Shown piece by piece: positions 45,835-59,880 of a stretch of 64,000 nucleotides of DNA. Every line of letters starts with the position of its first letter. Positions within the stretch are counted from its first letter, which is position 1. The stretch lies in assembly GCA_964007475.1 (NCBI GenBank), contig OZ023275.1, positions 5,952,001 through 6,016,000 on the forward strand. The letters run 5' to 3'. The translations under genes were made by a program, and so were the position numbers. Below the pieces are notes generated by a model. That model searched no databases. It was not told the DNA's origin and worked only from the letters and a program-made list of their open reading frames with translations. This stretch comes from Hybos culiciformis (Eukaryota > Arthropoda > Insecta > Diptera > Hybotidae).

Positions 45835-48800
45835 TCTTTATATCAAAATATTGACAGTATTAATATTTTCAAAACATATAAATATGTTAATTGTTTTAAT
45901 TATTATCCGCTTTTAAATTTAAATTTAAATAAATTTTTTCAAACCGTAATATCTATAGGTTTCATAATTTGTTGTACTCTATTTCTTTTTTTTTCAGTTG
46001 ATATAGGTATTTTAATTTATTCTTCAAAAGAAACTTTGAAGAGGTAAAAAATAATATAAAAATTTTTTTAGAATTTCTTTATCGTTATCTCATCTATATG
46101 TAGTTTTGTATATACCACCCATCATCTTAAAAAATAAAATTTTAAAGAAATCAAATTAAAAAAAAATATGTGAGTCTCGGGACACACGGAAGAAGTGAAA
46201 CTTCATGGCAAGTAGTATTTTCTGGGAAGGCTAAATAAATATTTAAAATGGCCAAGTGCATATAAGATATGACGCCGATCGATTTTTTCGACGGCGACTA
46301 GTTGATTTTTGCCCTTCGAATGCTGCGGTCAGTCGACTTAAAATTACTTGTTTTGGGGAATTCGGCGGCTTAGAAAAAATTAAAACCCAGCGACTGCTTA
46401 TACCTTGTTCGCATTCTAATTTAAATTCCACTTATATTCCGGAAACAAATTACCGTTCGCATTACAAAATTTGATGAGAAGTGGAATTTAATGATGTATA
46501 CAAAAATTTAGAAATTTGTTGTTGAAAATTTTGACTTTTTATCTCACTTTTTATCAATTTTATTTTGTTTTTTTTTCATTTTGACTCGAATTTGACAAAA
46601 AAAATTGTTGCCAACTATAACAAAATTTCAAAAAGTGAGTGAAAATAACTATAAATATAGAATTTTAACTCTGACAAACTAGAATATGAAAGTGGAATAT
46701 ACATATTCCGGAATATATTTTTATATGAAAAATCCAGTTCATTTTCCTGAAATATTCCGGAAAACAGCATATTCCACAAATATTCTCCTAATACGAACAC
46801 CATATTAGAGATAAAAGCATTTAAAAATTCTAAAATACTTTTTAAGCTCAAAAAGTTTAGTGGCATAAAATTATTTCAAAATGGCTAGATTTATGGCAAC
46901 ACTGATTGCAGATGATTTCTACTATATTTTAAGCTGTAAACACAATTCCGGTTATTAGCGACAATAATGTATGAAAAAACAGCAGCGTGGCTTAAATCAT
47001 GTTTTTATTTTTGTTGCCCGAAAAGTTTAACCTAAAATAACTTTTGCAAATATGCCTGAAAAATTTCATGTTTATTAGTACTTCTTCTGAAAAGGAATTG
47101 TAAAAAAATATTCCTCCTGCATTTTATTAGTGTAAATTAATGTCAAAAATAAATTACAACAACAAACTACAAATTACATTAAGAAAAATTAATATCATAA
47201 ATAAATTATCTACAAAATAGGTGCATTGGAACATTTTTATTCAGAATACATATTTGTATTCCAAAAACTTTTTGAAAATTAGCACTAATAATTAATAAAT
47301 GAAATATTTGTTATTCAATAATTTAAAATAAATTATATTTTCCTTTCAATCGAAAAAAAAAATAGTATTTTCGACTTTAATTCTGAGCTAATATAGAGTA
47401 GGTTATTGCGCTGATGAGCTTCATTAAGTTGCTAGCGACTGTCGGTTTTATCATCAGCTGACACATAAATTTTTTCTTTTTCCTTTTTTTTTGCCTTTTT
47501 TTTTGACAATAATCGTTTGAATTTTGACAATAATCGTTTGAATTTTGTTTTATTTTTTGACAATAATTGTTCTGTTTTTGACACTTACATTTTTTTCACT
47601 CTCAATCACAATGCCTCTAAAGAAGTTTCACTTCAAAAAAAAAAAAAGTTGAATGATTTTATTTCAAGAACACTTTAAAAGCATACTCTATTTCTATATA
47701 TAGAAAATTATATTTTCGCCAACTTTTTGAAACTACTTAATAAAGGATTCAAGATATTTGAAGAAAATTTTGGAAAATGCATCTTCTAATGACACTTTTG
47801 AAATTTTAGAAATTGAATTATGAATTATTATTATTATCTGAAGGCTCCGATTTTCCATTTCCTATAAAAATCAAATACTTATAACAACCAAAAACTTGTT
47901 TCTCAAAGGATTATTAGATATCGAACTTATTTTATGCAATATGCACACATATGTGTATAGTTAATACCTAAATTTCATATATTTGATTTTATACATTATT
48001 TGCCTGTATACAACCAAACATTTGTATTTTGCCTATGTTCAACCAATTATTTGTATTTTGCCAATATGCAACCAACCATTAATTTTTGTTTGAAATAAAA
48101 ATGTTTTTGAAGTTTTAAAAAATTAAAATAATAATAAAATATTTATTCCATTTGGAAGTTATTTTAATTCCCTTGAAAATAAATAAAAATAATATATACA
48201 TTATTTACTTTATATAACAACATGCTGTTTTACGTATAAAATTTAATTGCATCACGTATCTTCGCTACTGTATGTGTGGTATTAAAGATCTGAAGTAATT
48301 AAATTTATGTCAGAAAAGCTTATTACAATGTATATATATTTAATTTAAAGACTTCATATTTAGTCCTGATATGCTACCATTAAGAAATAACTTCAATTTT
48401 ATATGCATCATTTGGATACTTTTGTAGATGGTAATACATAATATAATAATGGTATTAATAATACGTTTTTATTTGTTTTTCCGAGTTCTTAAATAAATTT
48501 AAATGCCCGAATTTATTATTGCGCTTGTAATAATTTGAATTTTTGCGTATTAGATCATTTATGCAAATATACCGATAATTTTATGAATAGGTATACCTGA
48601 AACATATTTATTACCATAAAATTTTGGTAAGGTAGTTTTACTTATTCACCAAATATACCTTGATATCAGTAAATGTAAATATGCTTTCTGGAGTTCGATA
48701 ATGAAATTAAAAAAAAATAATAATAAAGTACAACTGTTAAAAATATTATTAAATTTAAGTTCTGGAATTAAATTGCATGTAATTTATATATAAAATATTA

Positions 48801-50615
48801 ATACAAAACAAATTTTCATTTAATTTCATAATTCGTCATAATGACATTACGATTTAATGAGAATCATGATACAACCCTATCCTTCTTTTTTTAGGCAAAA
48901 TAATGTTTGCAAGCTTTATGGACTGAAATAAAATTTAATTGAATACGGCACCATTTTTTGAATATAATCAAAAATATAAAATCATCATTAAACTTTAACA
49001 AATTCATACTAAAAAAATAAGAATAAATAAAAAACGAATAAGTTCCCAACATTAAAATTTGTGACATAATCTTTTTTGTAATAGTTAAACAATATTTATA
49101 TTAAATTTTAATAGTAATAATTTTTTATTTTTAAAAGCTTAAAATACTCCAATAATATCAATATATATATATATTGTATATTTATTCTTTTACAGTCCGA
49201 TATGAGTGTATTATGTGTAAATATGTGACAAAACAATTTTTTTTAGTCTAATTCCTTTTAATCTTTTCATTCAAGCTTTTTATTAAATAAGATATTTTAT
49301 ATAATGACGTATATATATAGTTTTCTAAAAGAGATTATATTTAAATCTTTATTTAGGTAGTTTATCGTATTTAGATTTAATCTCTATGGATATAACGATT
49401 TATAGGAGTTATAAATTTAATGAGATTATTTTTAAAGAAAAAATATTCCAAAAAGAATTCGAATAAAGGTTTGTTATGCATACAACAAGGATAAATGTAC
49501 ATATAAACTAATATGAAGGTGAATTTAGTATTTGTTTAATATCCTATTTAAGTATGATCCCTGAACCTGTTTTATGTTTTTTATGATGATTTTTAGTTAA
49601 CACAGTTAACAAGTTTTTTAATTTTATATTTATCAGATATAATATTTTTAAATGTCATCGGATTGTAACTAAACATGAATCTTAATCGAAAAAATATCGA
49701 TCAATCTAGATTTAGATTTCCAACAAATCAATTTAATGTAATTATTTCGAGAAATACGTAATAAACAATATCTATCTACTCTAGTAATCTAGTATAACGC
49801 TCTTAAGGGAACTAAGTAAGTCCATTTGTCGAATTAGAAGCAGTCCAACAATTTCATTATATATGTCATAGAAAGTTAAGAATTCTTTTATTTGAATTCA
49901 TTTTATTTTTTAATTTACTCAAATGGTTTTTTTTTTTCAAATTAAATTTCGAACAGTAAAAATGCTTCAAAAGTTATTACTTAACTCTATAAATATACAT
50001 AATATTTTTATTGTAATAAGAACTCTTATTATTAAAAATCGAAGGATATTTTTTAGGTCAAGTGTGGTTTCTAAAACTATGCCTATTGAAAAGGAAAGAA
50101 AAACTTTATAAAATAAAAAAAATTAAAAATTTTTACTAAATTTTGAAGTGATTTTTTAAATTCAATTAATCTCTTAAATAAACATATAATGTGAAAATGA
50201 TAGAACCTTAATTTATTTAATTTATTACTTTGGAATTACTTTCCCTGATAAAGCCTTAAAAATTTTTTAGTTTAAAAGAAAGTTTTCCTTCTCGTTTAAA
50301 TTTAAGTTCTTAATCCTTAAAAAAAATATATGTATATTTTTTTTTTGGAAACTGTACAAATTATTATTATGTTAATGTTAATTTGTTTTTCTGGGAAATC
50401 ATACTTATATATATATAAAGTTCTATCTAAAATATGGAAAACTTTTAAAATTGATTGTGTTAAATACTTTGTTTGTTTAAAGAAAGGCATTTAAAAAAAC
50501 AGAGATGATGTTAAGAAGCCACTAGAGTGATTTAGACTGTTCGTTGTACCGCCTTTATAAATAAACCGATTTTAAAAAGTAGATTTTTAAAGCCAAAAGA
50601 AGTTCCGAAAAAGTA
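45835..50615. other. AT-rich noncoding DNA with scattered less AT-rich patches
   Basis: At 46150-46470 the base mix is more balanced, with open frames on both strands (plus 46256-46474, minus 46243-46431), but neither looks like a known protein. ATTCCGGAA-type motifs recur at 46436, 46707 and 46752. At 47399-47462 GCTGATGA and TCATCAGC form a loose hairpin. Otherwise nothing is seen. Confidence 0.4.
47501..47579. repeat. Imperfect 20-bp tandem repeat TTGACAATAATCGTTTGAAT
   Basis: Two perfect units are followed, after a T-rich insert, by a third degenerate unit (TTGACAATAATTGTTCTG). It looks like simple local duplication. Confidence 0.7.
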
Positions 50616-50750
50616 AGATTTCGTGCACTTAGCCTTAACCGATTCTAAAAAGTTGTATGCCATTTTAAAGTATGAAACAGGAGGTTGTCTAAAACGGTTT
50701 TTTCATCAAATTTTGGGACATAGATGTTTGGGACGGCGCAAGTTCTCTTA
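50616..50750. mobile_element. Palindromic MITE, copy 3 (half element, internally deleted)
   Basis: Only one arm remains. It starts at AGATTTCGTGCACTTAGCC, continues through TTAACCGATTCTAAAAAGTT and GAGGTTGT, then jumps over about 40 bases present in the other copies to CTAAAACGG and ends GCAAGTTCTCTTA. A second short similarity, AAACCGATTTTAAAAAGT at 50563-50580, may be a scrambled piece of the same element. Its divergence shows the family is not a single recent burst. Confidence 0.7.
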
Positions 50751-53700
50751 ACAATATTAAAAATCTCAAAATTGAATAGATTTTTCCAAAATTTAGTACA
50801 AAAACCATTTTTTTCCCTACACAGCATGTTCAACATGGAAAGCAATCACTCTTCCTACCTTGTTGCACAAATACCTTATTATCCTGGATAAATAATAAAA
50901 TTTTAATAATTAATTTTATTAGCCTGGAAAAGTTTTTCCTCTCAATGCAGTTCGTATTTATTTATGTGTACAAAAAAATTGTTATTTCGACGACTACAAA
51001 TCGAATAATTATATTCGTTGGATTCGTTGGAAAATATCGATAATTGCTAAAAGTTTTTCTAAAAAAACACTTAAATTTATAACAAAAATAATTATGCCCA
51101 AATAAAAACTCAATTTTAAAGTTAAAAGAACTTTCAGTTTGATTGCAACAAAAGAAAAGTGTTAATATGAACGAAGAACTATTTTGTATGAGGAAACTGA
51201 AAAGAAAAGTTTCTAAATGACAAGTTGCTTTCATAATTTTCTCATTCTGGATTTAATATTCATATATCATTGATTCGTTGTTGTTCAAATATTATTGAGT
51301 CGTTGTACACTTTTCAAAAACTGTATTATTTAGAAATAATAAAAAAAATCTTGATGTGTTAATTTTATGCTCTTCTGGTTATTTTTGTAATTTTTAAATT
51401 TATGTTTTTTTTTTCGTGGTAAAGAACTTTTGTTTAACAACAACTGGAGTTTTGCTTCAATAAGACTCCTTACAAACATAATTTAAATATTTAATTCATT
51501 TTGGAATAAAAAGGGACAATATTGAAAAAAGTGACAATATAGATAATTTAGTTTATATCCGAAAATTTCTGAATAGAAAATAAATCTTAAGATATATTAT
51601 CTAAAAAGTATCTAACTATATATAGTATATTGCAAAATTTCTATTATCTGTCATTTTAATATACTTTATGTAAATAAAGCAAAAAAAAATATTTGAACTT
51701 TTACAAACTTTTATTTTATCAGGGTCAACAACTCAATTATGAGATAATAAAAATTTGTTATAGAAATTTTTGTAAACAAAATAAATAATGTTCTGAAGTT
51801 TTATAAGAATGTAAATTAAATATTGGTTTTTTTTTTGTAAGCTATAATAAAATACCTGTTGAAAATTATTGACAATTTTGTTGTGGCATCAGAGGAGATT
51901 TATGAAATGCATATAAATAAATATTCAGTGAATGGTAATCTGCAAATAGAATTTGGAGAAAATTCTCTAATTTCTTCTTAAAAGTTCCAGCTAAACATTG
52001 TGAACAAAAATACTGTAATATCCTTAAATTAAAAAAAAAAAATTATACAAATAATTAATTTTCACAAAAAGTATACGAAAATTATAAAAAATATATCAAC
52101 CTTTTAATTAACATTTGGACATTTCAACCAGTGTTATAATATTTCTGTATGACAATGACAACATAATTATAGAGTTCTCACTTCAATTCCGTAAATTTAA
52201 TAAAAAAATAATTATAATTTTTAATATTTCATTAAAAATTAAAATAAATTTTGAACCTTAATTTGTTTTAAACTAGCTAATTATTTTTTACTTCAAAAAT
52301 AAGAATTAATAATAAAATGTCATCAGATTTCTGAATTTTTCATTTAACCATAATAGGTTTTTTAAAAAGCATTAATATATAGAGTTTTAATGTAATAATT
52401 TATCCGATGGAAAATTTTTATAATTTTAATGAAAATGGAAAATGAGAAAAAAAAGTATAATTGATTTTACCAATTAAAAAAAAAAAGGTGTGACAAATAT
52501 CGTTTTATATGATAATGAGTACTTGTAATAAAATTAGCATGTCAAAAAGAAAAATATATAAATTGCTAAAGCCATAACCCATATTTCATTTTTATTTTTG
52601 AGTTTTTTTTTAATTTAACGTTATTGAAATTTCAAATTCTTTTGTTAGAATTATATAAATCCTTTTGTTGTTATCTACTCTCCAGTCATGAGGACATAAC
52701 ATAAACAGGCATTTTGAGAAATTGTTTTTATTTAATTTAACTATGTTAACTAACATAAATTATTATAATTTTATTCACCACGCGAATGGCGACTTTATAA
52801 TTTTCTATAAAATTTAATCAAACATTTTTTTTAACACTGTCCGCAGCGTCGTCGCCGATCAAAAAAGTAACCATCGTAATACAAATAAATTGTAATTTTT
52901 ACGGCTTTTTCAAGATAAACAGTTCTGAACATATTTTTTTGTTAACAACGCTTAAAACAATGCAATACACTTCCAAATAATGAACTCAACTTGATAAAAA
53001 TAAATCCATTTCAAATCTTTATGACATTTCCTGCTGTATGAACTTACACTTCAATGAATTACTTGTTAATGAAAAAAAGTGGATATTCATTCCTTGACCA
53101 AGAAAGTTCTCAGCAGCAATACTTTATTTTTGATACCAACCATATATGTCGAAGAATGCCCATTATAAAAAACCTTAAAAAGTATTCAGCTCCTGATAAC
53201 GGTAGTTTTAACAATATACATAACAATCCTTGAAATTTCAATATTATCTACAAGACTATACATTATATAAAATGGAAAATTAAGAAAAATTCTATACTTG
53301 GAATATAAAAATACCACTATACCCATTTTACTTTAATTTCAATAAATACCATTATACTTCGAAATATTATATTGTGAATTTTGGATTAGTAAAAAGATTA
53401 TTTTATTCAAAAAAAAAATTTTAAATAATTAAACTTTTATGAACTAAAAAAAAAATTTTTTTTTTTCTTTTGTACGTGTAAAAACTTTTTATCTAATTAA
53501 AGATAAGCTGAAAATTTATGTTCTATAACAGGTAAAAAAAAATTCATTTTTAGAAGCGTATTATTTTCTTTATTCAATTTAAATGACCAGTGGGAATTTT
53601 TGTTTTTCCTTTGGCACAAAAAGAATTTTTTTTTGAAAACAGAAGGAACCGTTTTGATAAGGAAATGAAGATAATATTAAATGGCTCCCTTAAACAGACA

Positions 53701-56700
53701 AAAATAAGATTAAAGAAAGGAAAGGAAACTGGGAAATATTATAATGAATGTAAGCCAAGAATATCTGATTAATTATATCGAATTTATAAAACATTCTGTT
53801 ATTAAAATGAATTCATTCATTTCAGCAAGTTTTAAGTATCATCTATATGCTATTATTATGCTTATTATTATGATTCGTGTTGTAAAAAGTCATATCTGAC
53901 TCAATAATAAATATATGAAGAACCGAATTTTATTCAACTATCAACTTTTATTTGTATATTTTTATGCTTTTCAATAAATTAATTACGACGACTTAGTTGA
54001 TTTATCTTCCTATATATAATAATTAAATATTAAAATATTTGCGAATTTGATTAGCAAATTAAATACATATTTGTACATATTTGTATTTCATTTCAAATGC
54101 ACACTAATTTTATATAAATAACATACTTACATTCGGCTCTTTTACATATTTTTGTTATTTAATTTTATAGTAGAGAGAGGAAAAATTACATGTCAATAGA
54201 ATTCCTCGTGGACAAAGCCATATTAATAACAGACTTGTTAATGTTTTCGTTTAATTTACTAAATTCAAAATATTATCTTAAATTAAAGTAAACAAAGCTG
54301 AAAAAAAAAATTCCTTGTTCAAAAAATATTCTATTAAGTTTTGTTCTTGTGGTTAAATAAAATTTTCAAAATTTACTTTTCATGAAAAAAATTAATCATT
54401 TTAGGAAGAGTAAAAATTTATTTCGGTTTTTTTTATTTATAAAAACATACAAAAATTTTATAAGATTTTGTTGTTTCTTTTTGCACCCAAAACTAATAAA
54501 ATTTATCGATTTTTCATCAATTTATTAGAGATTTTATATTAACTCCTATGTATAGAAGAAAGTCAGGCAGAAAATTTTATTTTTAGATTTCTCTTCTTTT
54601 TTATTGTCTTACTAAAACATTATTCTGCGGCAAGAAAAAAAAAGGATTTTATAAATAAAACAAGGATTTTTTGTTTATTAAAAATTTTTAAACAAAAAAA
54701 TTTCGTATATATTTTTAATTAAAAATTAAAGTTTTCTTTCTGTTGATGGTATAGGTACAATCAAGTTGTATTTAAAAAAAAATTATAACTGTAGAATTGA
54801 ATTAAAAATATAAAATATAAATAATGCAATTAATATAGCTATATGGCGTCAATACAAACATGAATTTTAATTGAAAAGAGTTATTACTAATGTTTTCTTT
54901 TACAAATTGATTAATATATATGTAAATGTATAAGCTACTTAAAAAAAACTAAAAATAAATTTATTTTTTATTGTCCCAATAAATTAATAGCTTTTTATTT
55001 TATAATGACTTACAATACTAAAATGTTTCCTTAAAACAATTTATTAAGAAATTTTACTCAAAAAAAAAAAATCAAAATAAAATCCATCAGAAATCAAAAT
55101 CATTCGTCATATACTTAATGTGTACATTATATTATATTACATATATTTATTACATATATATATTTTTGACAAATTAATAACACTTAAATTCTTTATTACT
55201 AATACACTAATTATTATGTACATATTTTTATTTTTATCATTTTATGTTACCCGCTTCGAAATTTTGAAGTGGTTCCCAAATCAATGAATATAGTTTTTGC
55301 TTACAACAATTGCATATAAAATTTTTTTGTTTACAACCGTCAACAATTATATATAAAATAGAAAGTTTTCCCAGCAATTGTTTTTGTAAGCCTTAGATAA
55401 TAAATAAATTAACTTTTGATTTAACTATTTTTTTTTTAATTGCTTTCATATAAAATTGCCACTGACCCACTATAAGTTTAAAAAAATCTCATCTTAGGCG
55501 AATTTTACCCACGACTTTATATATTTTATATTTTTGAATTGACCTTCTATGATTATGAAATTCAAAAATTTTTATTTAAATAAATTTGATATTAAATAGA
55601 GCTTATTTAATTATATGTTAAATTATATTACTTTGATTGATTGTTTTTAATTCTTATGATAAAATAGAATGAACTGTTTGTGACGCCACCGAACTTTCGC
55701 ATAACTGAAACATTTAGGCTTATATTAAAACGAGTATAGCAAACGACTCATCTCCGTTAAAATTATTGTCAGTTATTTTTCTTTAACATTAGTAAAATCA
55801 TTGTTTTATTGGATAGGACATTCCAAATTCTATTTAAGGGTTTTCAGTGTAAAAAGTCTAGCATATAAGGCATAAGAATCAAAATATTTTTATTCGTTAG
55901 TTTTTCAAATAACTTAACAAATTTGGATGAAAAATTTAGTGAATATCAAAACTTTGATCTTTATAATAGTATATATTTAATGTTGGTACTTCTATTCTCA
56001 TGTAGCTCGTCATTTTAAAAATATTATTTTATATTAAAATATAATATTTTGTTGTATTTATTTAAAAACATTACAATTTTTAACGAACCTAACCACATAT
56101 TTTGCACTTGTAATAAATTTGAACATTATAAAAAAAAAATGTATACAAAAATTCTTGTAAAAAATACATAACCTAGAGCATCTTTTATTGTACAAAGTTT
56201 TATATTGTATGTTTAAAATTAATTTTATGAAAAAAATGCTTATTTTGTTCCGCACGGTCTTAAAAATAAAAAATATAAAATAATTAGGTACTGGGAAATA
56301 ATAAAAGTCGTTAACTTAAGTTTTTCTTCATTTCCTTTAAAACACACAATAAATTTGATTTTCTTTTCTTTGTTTAAAAATAAACCTATGTTTTTTCTTT
56401 TTCCAAATTATATTTCGTTAATGATAAATGTATACTTATATAACTGAAAGTAATTACAAGAATTAATGATAAAAATTATTAACGCACACATACATACATT
56501 AAAAAACGACAAATTTCCTGATTGATCTTGAATGTCAAATTATATAGAAACTTACTTCTACTAAAGCATAAGATTCTTTGAGTCCGGATTACGGAAACTC
56601 TGAATTAAAATAAAATATTGACCAAGGATTCAAACTGGGTTTTGAAAGCAAATTTCGATTAAAATTATCCGAAAATATTTTGAATAAAAATATTTAAACA

Positions 56701-58409
56701 TCGTGAAATATTAGTTAAATAAGCATTTTATCAAAGCGCGAATTGTAAATTAATTAAACCATTGTATCATTGAACATTTGAAATTATAGATGTTGAACGT
56801 GGAGGACTTTTTTTTTTCATCAACCTTAATCCAATTCTGATTATGACTTTTTCAACTAAAAGTTTTAAATTCATAACACAAAAATTAATGACAACAAAAA
56901 ATCGAAACAAAAAAAAAATTGTATTTCCTATATTTTTGACCATCATTATCATTTCGTGACATCATGAATACGTTAACTAGAATAAGAGTTTTAAAGGAAT
57001 TTTAAATAAGCAGGAAAAGAATTTTTTTTTTTAATTTAAAAGCAAAAAGTGTCGGAATCAATTTAAGGAATATGATTATAATATACAACACACGCAAATA
57101 AATATACTTTCTATAACATGTCATGTTTATAACTATTAAAATATTGAGTGTTTTTTTTAACACTTCAAAAACATACATCATCCATTTTCTTATATAAAAA
57201 AAAAGGATTATATTTATTTTAATTGTTCAATTTATATAAGAGAATATAATGTTGAAAAAGAAAGTAGTTTTTCGTAAGATAATTATAATTCTAATTTAAG
57301 TGTGGTCAATTTTAAAACAATAATATTAAAGTAAATTTCCAACAAAATACTTAATAATTAAATATGAATAAGAATAATTTTGATATTTCAAAAAGCAAAC
57401 TAATTCTCAATTTCGGAATAAATCTCTTCACTAAAAATTTATCTGTATAATTTTTCAGAAAGTAAATGCAATTATTATTGTAACCAAAAACATTATTATA
57501 AACTTATTTTTATTTTTGTTTATTATTTATTATTTAGTTATATTATAATTCGATTAAACTTGATAGATCCAAAAAAAATTACAATACTGATTTACATTCT
57601 ATTAGAAAAATTACTCAACTCAATCCGAAAATATTACATACCTAATCCAATTAAATTTTTCTTAATAGATTGTATTTACAATTGTTTGATGTGCATCAAT
57701 CAATATATTTAAAATTTCACTGACAGCTTTCAAACATTATATTTATTTCAATAAGTTCAATAAGAAGAAGTGTAATTTTTAATAATCATAAATATAAACA
57801 CTTTATATTTTATTTGTAGAAATAAATTTTTAGAATATATTATAATATTCATATATACCGTATATGTATTTTATCATATGCGCATCATAGATACCACAAA
57901 TTCATTAGTTTAAAATAAAAATTAATCAAATTTTTAATAATCATAAAAATTAATCAAATTTTATTTTTAAGTGAATTATTTTACAATCAAACAATAAAAA
58001 TTCATAAATAAATATTAACATGATGGTTTTTTAAATATTTTATAATAGCAAAATTAAAAATAAATATATTTTATACATACATATTATATCGAATTATAGT
58101 TTATATTTATTTTATGTGTATACATTGTACATACATATATGTGTATCATGATTATATCTGATATGTATATATAATTGAATTGACTCATTTATCAATATAT
58201 TCATTGAACAAATTATTTATATGAGGTAAAAACTATATGCATTAAGTTTTTAAAATAACTTCACTTCATCACAAGGTTTAACATTATCATAATAATCTTC
58301 TGTAATTATTAGTTATTGTTTATTTTATTTTATATAATTAATAATTTAATTAATTAAGATGAAAATCCGTTTCATATTCTATTCCGAATTATTGCCTATC
58401 TTTTCATCT
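50751..58409. other. AT-rich noncoding DNA
   Basis: No gene supported. A short GC-rich motif, CCGCAGCGTCGTCGCCGATC at about 52841-52862, follows a pyrimidine tract and resembles an acceptor, but the frame closes or lacks a donor on both strands. Confidence 0.45.
57917..57965. repeat. Tandem duplication of AAAAATTAATCAAATTTT
   Basis: Two copies of an 18-bp unit lie about 30 bases apart. They are simple AT-rich duplicates. Confidence 0.6.
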
Positions 58410-58417
58410 GTTGGGAT

Positions 58418-59097
58418 TAGGGCTTCCAATACCAGACCAAATTTTCAAAACCGGTATTTCGGTATCTCGTCATACTAATACCGGGATCCCGATATTAATA
58501 CCGGTATTTGAAGTAATTAAAAAATGCGAAATTGCGCTGCAACAAATGAAAAAAAAAATTATTAGGAAACAAACTAAAATTTTAATTCAATATAGGTGTG
58601 TATAAAAAAACAGTTCAATCAAATTAAAAATTATCCAAAAAAAAAACAAAAAAAATGTAATAAACAAAATAATTACAATAATTTTCCTTTAAAATGTGAT
58701 CTCAAAAATGTCAAGCTGTCGAGTGACTTGTCGCTTAGCCAAGATCTAATTTTTCTGTGCAGAAGTCCTGCTGCTGAAAAAGGCTCTTTCGGACTCGGCG
58801 CTAGTGGTGGTATGGATATAAGGTAGTCATATACAGATATATAGAGATTTGCCCTTATATTTTCCACTTTGAAGTAAGCTACTTCTTGTTTTACAATTTT
58901 ATTAAGGGAAATTTTACAATTTAAAAATTATTTTTAAGTTAGATATTTTCGATTTTTAAACATGGAACCTGAAAATATGCTAATTGCTTAAAAAAAATAA
59001 AACATTTTATAAAAAAGTTATATGTAACTCCAAATACCGGTATTGAAGGGTATCAAAAATGGTCGGTAATTCCGCGATCCCGGTATTGCAAGCCCTA
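58418..59097. mobile_element. hAT-type element, 680 bp, with transposase tail on the minus strand
   Basis: The ends read TAGGGCTTCCAATACC and, complemented, TAGGGCTTGCAATACC (15 of 16). They are flanked by the imperfect 8-bp pair GTTGGGAT (58410-58417) and GTCGTGAT (59098-59105). Both ends carry repeated ACCGGTATT and GGGATCCCG/GCGATCCCG motifs, probable subterminal binding sites. A minus-strand transposase C-terminus lies inside. Two mismatches in the target duplication indicate moderate age. Confidence 0.85.
58673..58906 (-). pseudogene. hAT transposase C-terminal fragment
   Basis: After an upstream stop the minus-strand frame reads IVKQEVAYFKVENIRANLYI, then YDYLISIPPLAPSPKEPFSA followed by AGLLHRKIRSWLSDKSLDSL and TFLRSHFKGKLL, ending in TAA. 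The order Tyr-Leu-x-Ile-Pro-Pro, a Ser-Glu-Arg-like position, Phe-Ser-Ala-Ala-Gly, then Leu-Ser-Asp-Lys and Phe-Leu-Arg is that of the dimerisation region closing Ac/Hermes-class hAT transposases. The conserved Ser-Glu-Arg triplet is altered to Pro-Lys-Glu, and everything upstream of the last 75 or so residues is missing. It is a relic inside the 58418-59097 element. Confidence 0.8.
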
Positions 59098-59880
59098 GTC
59101 GTGATATTAATGTTATCAGTATTGCAATATTGAATTAAATATTTTTATTATTTCTGTTAATTAGCCACTGTGAATAAATTGCCAATATATTTTGTTAACC
59201 CTCTTTTATCATCACAAAATCCTTGAAGTAATTTTCTCAATTTTCGCCTTATACAGTATTTGAAAAAAAACTTTCCATGAACTTAATCATTTTTCCCTGT
59301 GAAATAACTAAAGTCCTGAAATATTATATAAAAATTTAAAAATGACGATCAATTTAATAATTTAAAAAAAAAAATTATTAAATAATTTTATTTTCTTTCC
59401 CTGCAACAAAAATTAAGTTTTAGAAAAATGGAACGTTGTGATGGAAATTTTATCAAGCATAAAATATTTATTATTATATTTTCTTTAACTGTAAGTGCTG
59501 GACGATTTTCCAAATGATATTATTTAAGTGCAAAACAAAATTGAAAAAAAAAAATTTACTATAAATTGTGGTAAAATCTAATCATGTTAACTGCAACATA
59601 TAAATTAAATTACCTTCCTTGTAATTAAGTTAAATTTATAAAAATCTAAAAATAACAAATGGGAATTAAGATAAAATTTTTATGTATACAGTAGTGATTA
59701 AGATTAAGATAAAAATTATATTTTAATAACAGAAATATGTAATTTATATACTTAGGGGTTAATTAGGATTATTTTTTTTTATCAGCTTTTACTTATAAAA
59801 TTTCAATTTAAATAAATTCTCAAGATTGTTTCTTACGCTAATACGCTTATGAACAAAAAACAATTTTTCATAAGAATCTA

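Noticed and set aside
46243..46474. Overlapping open frames on both strands in a less AT-rich patch
   Set aside because: Neither strand shows a recognisable domain or splice borders, and simultaneous openness suggests composition alone.
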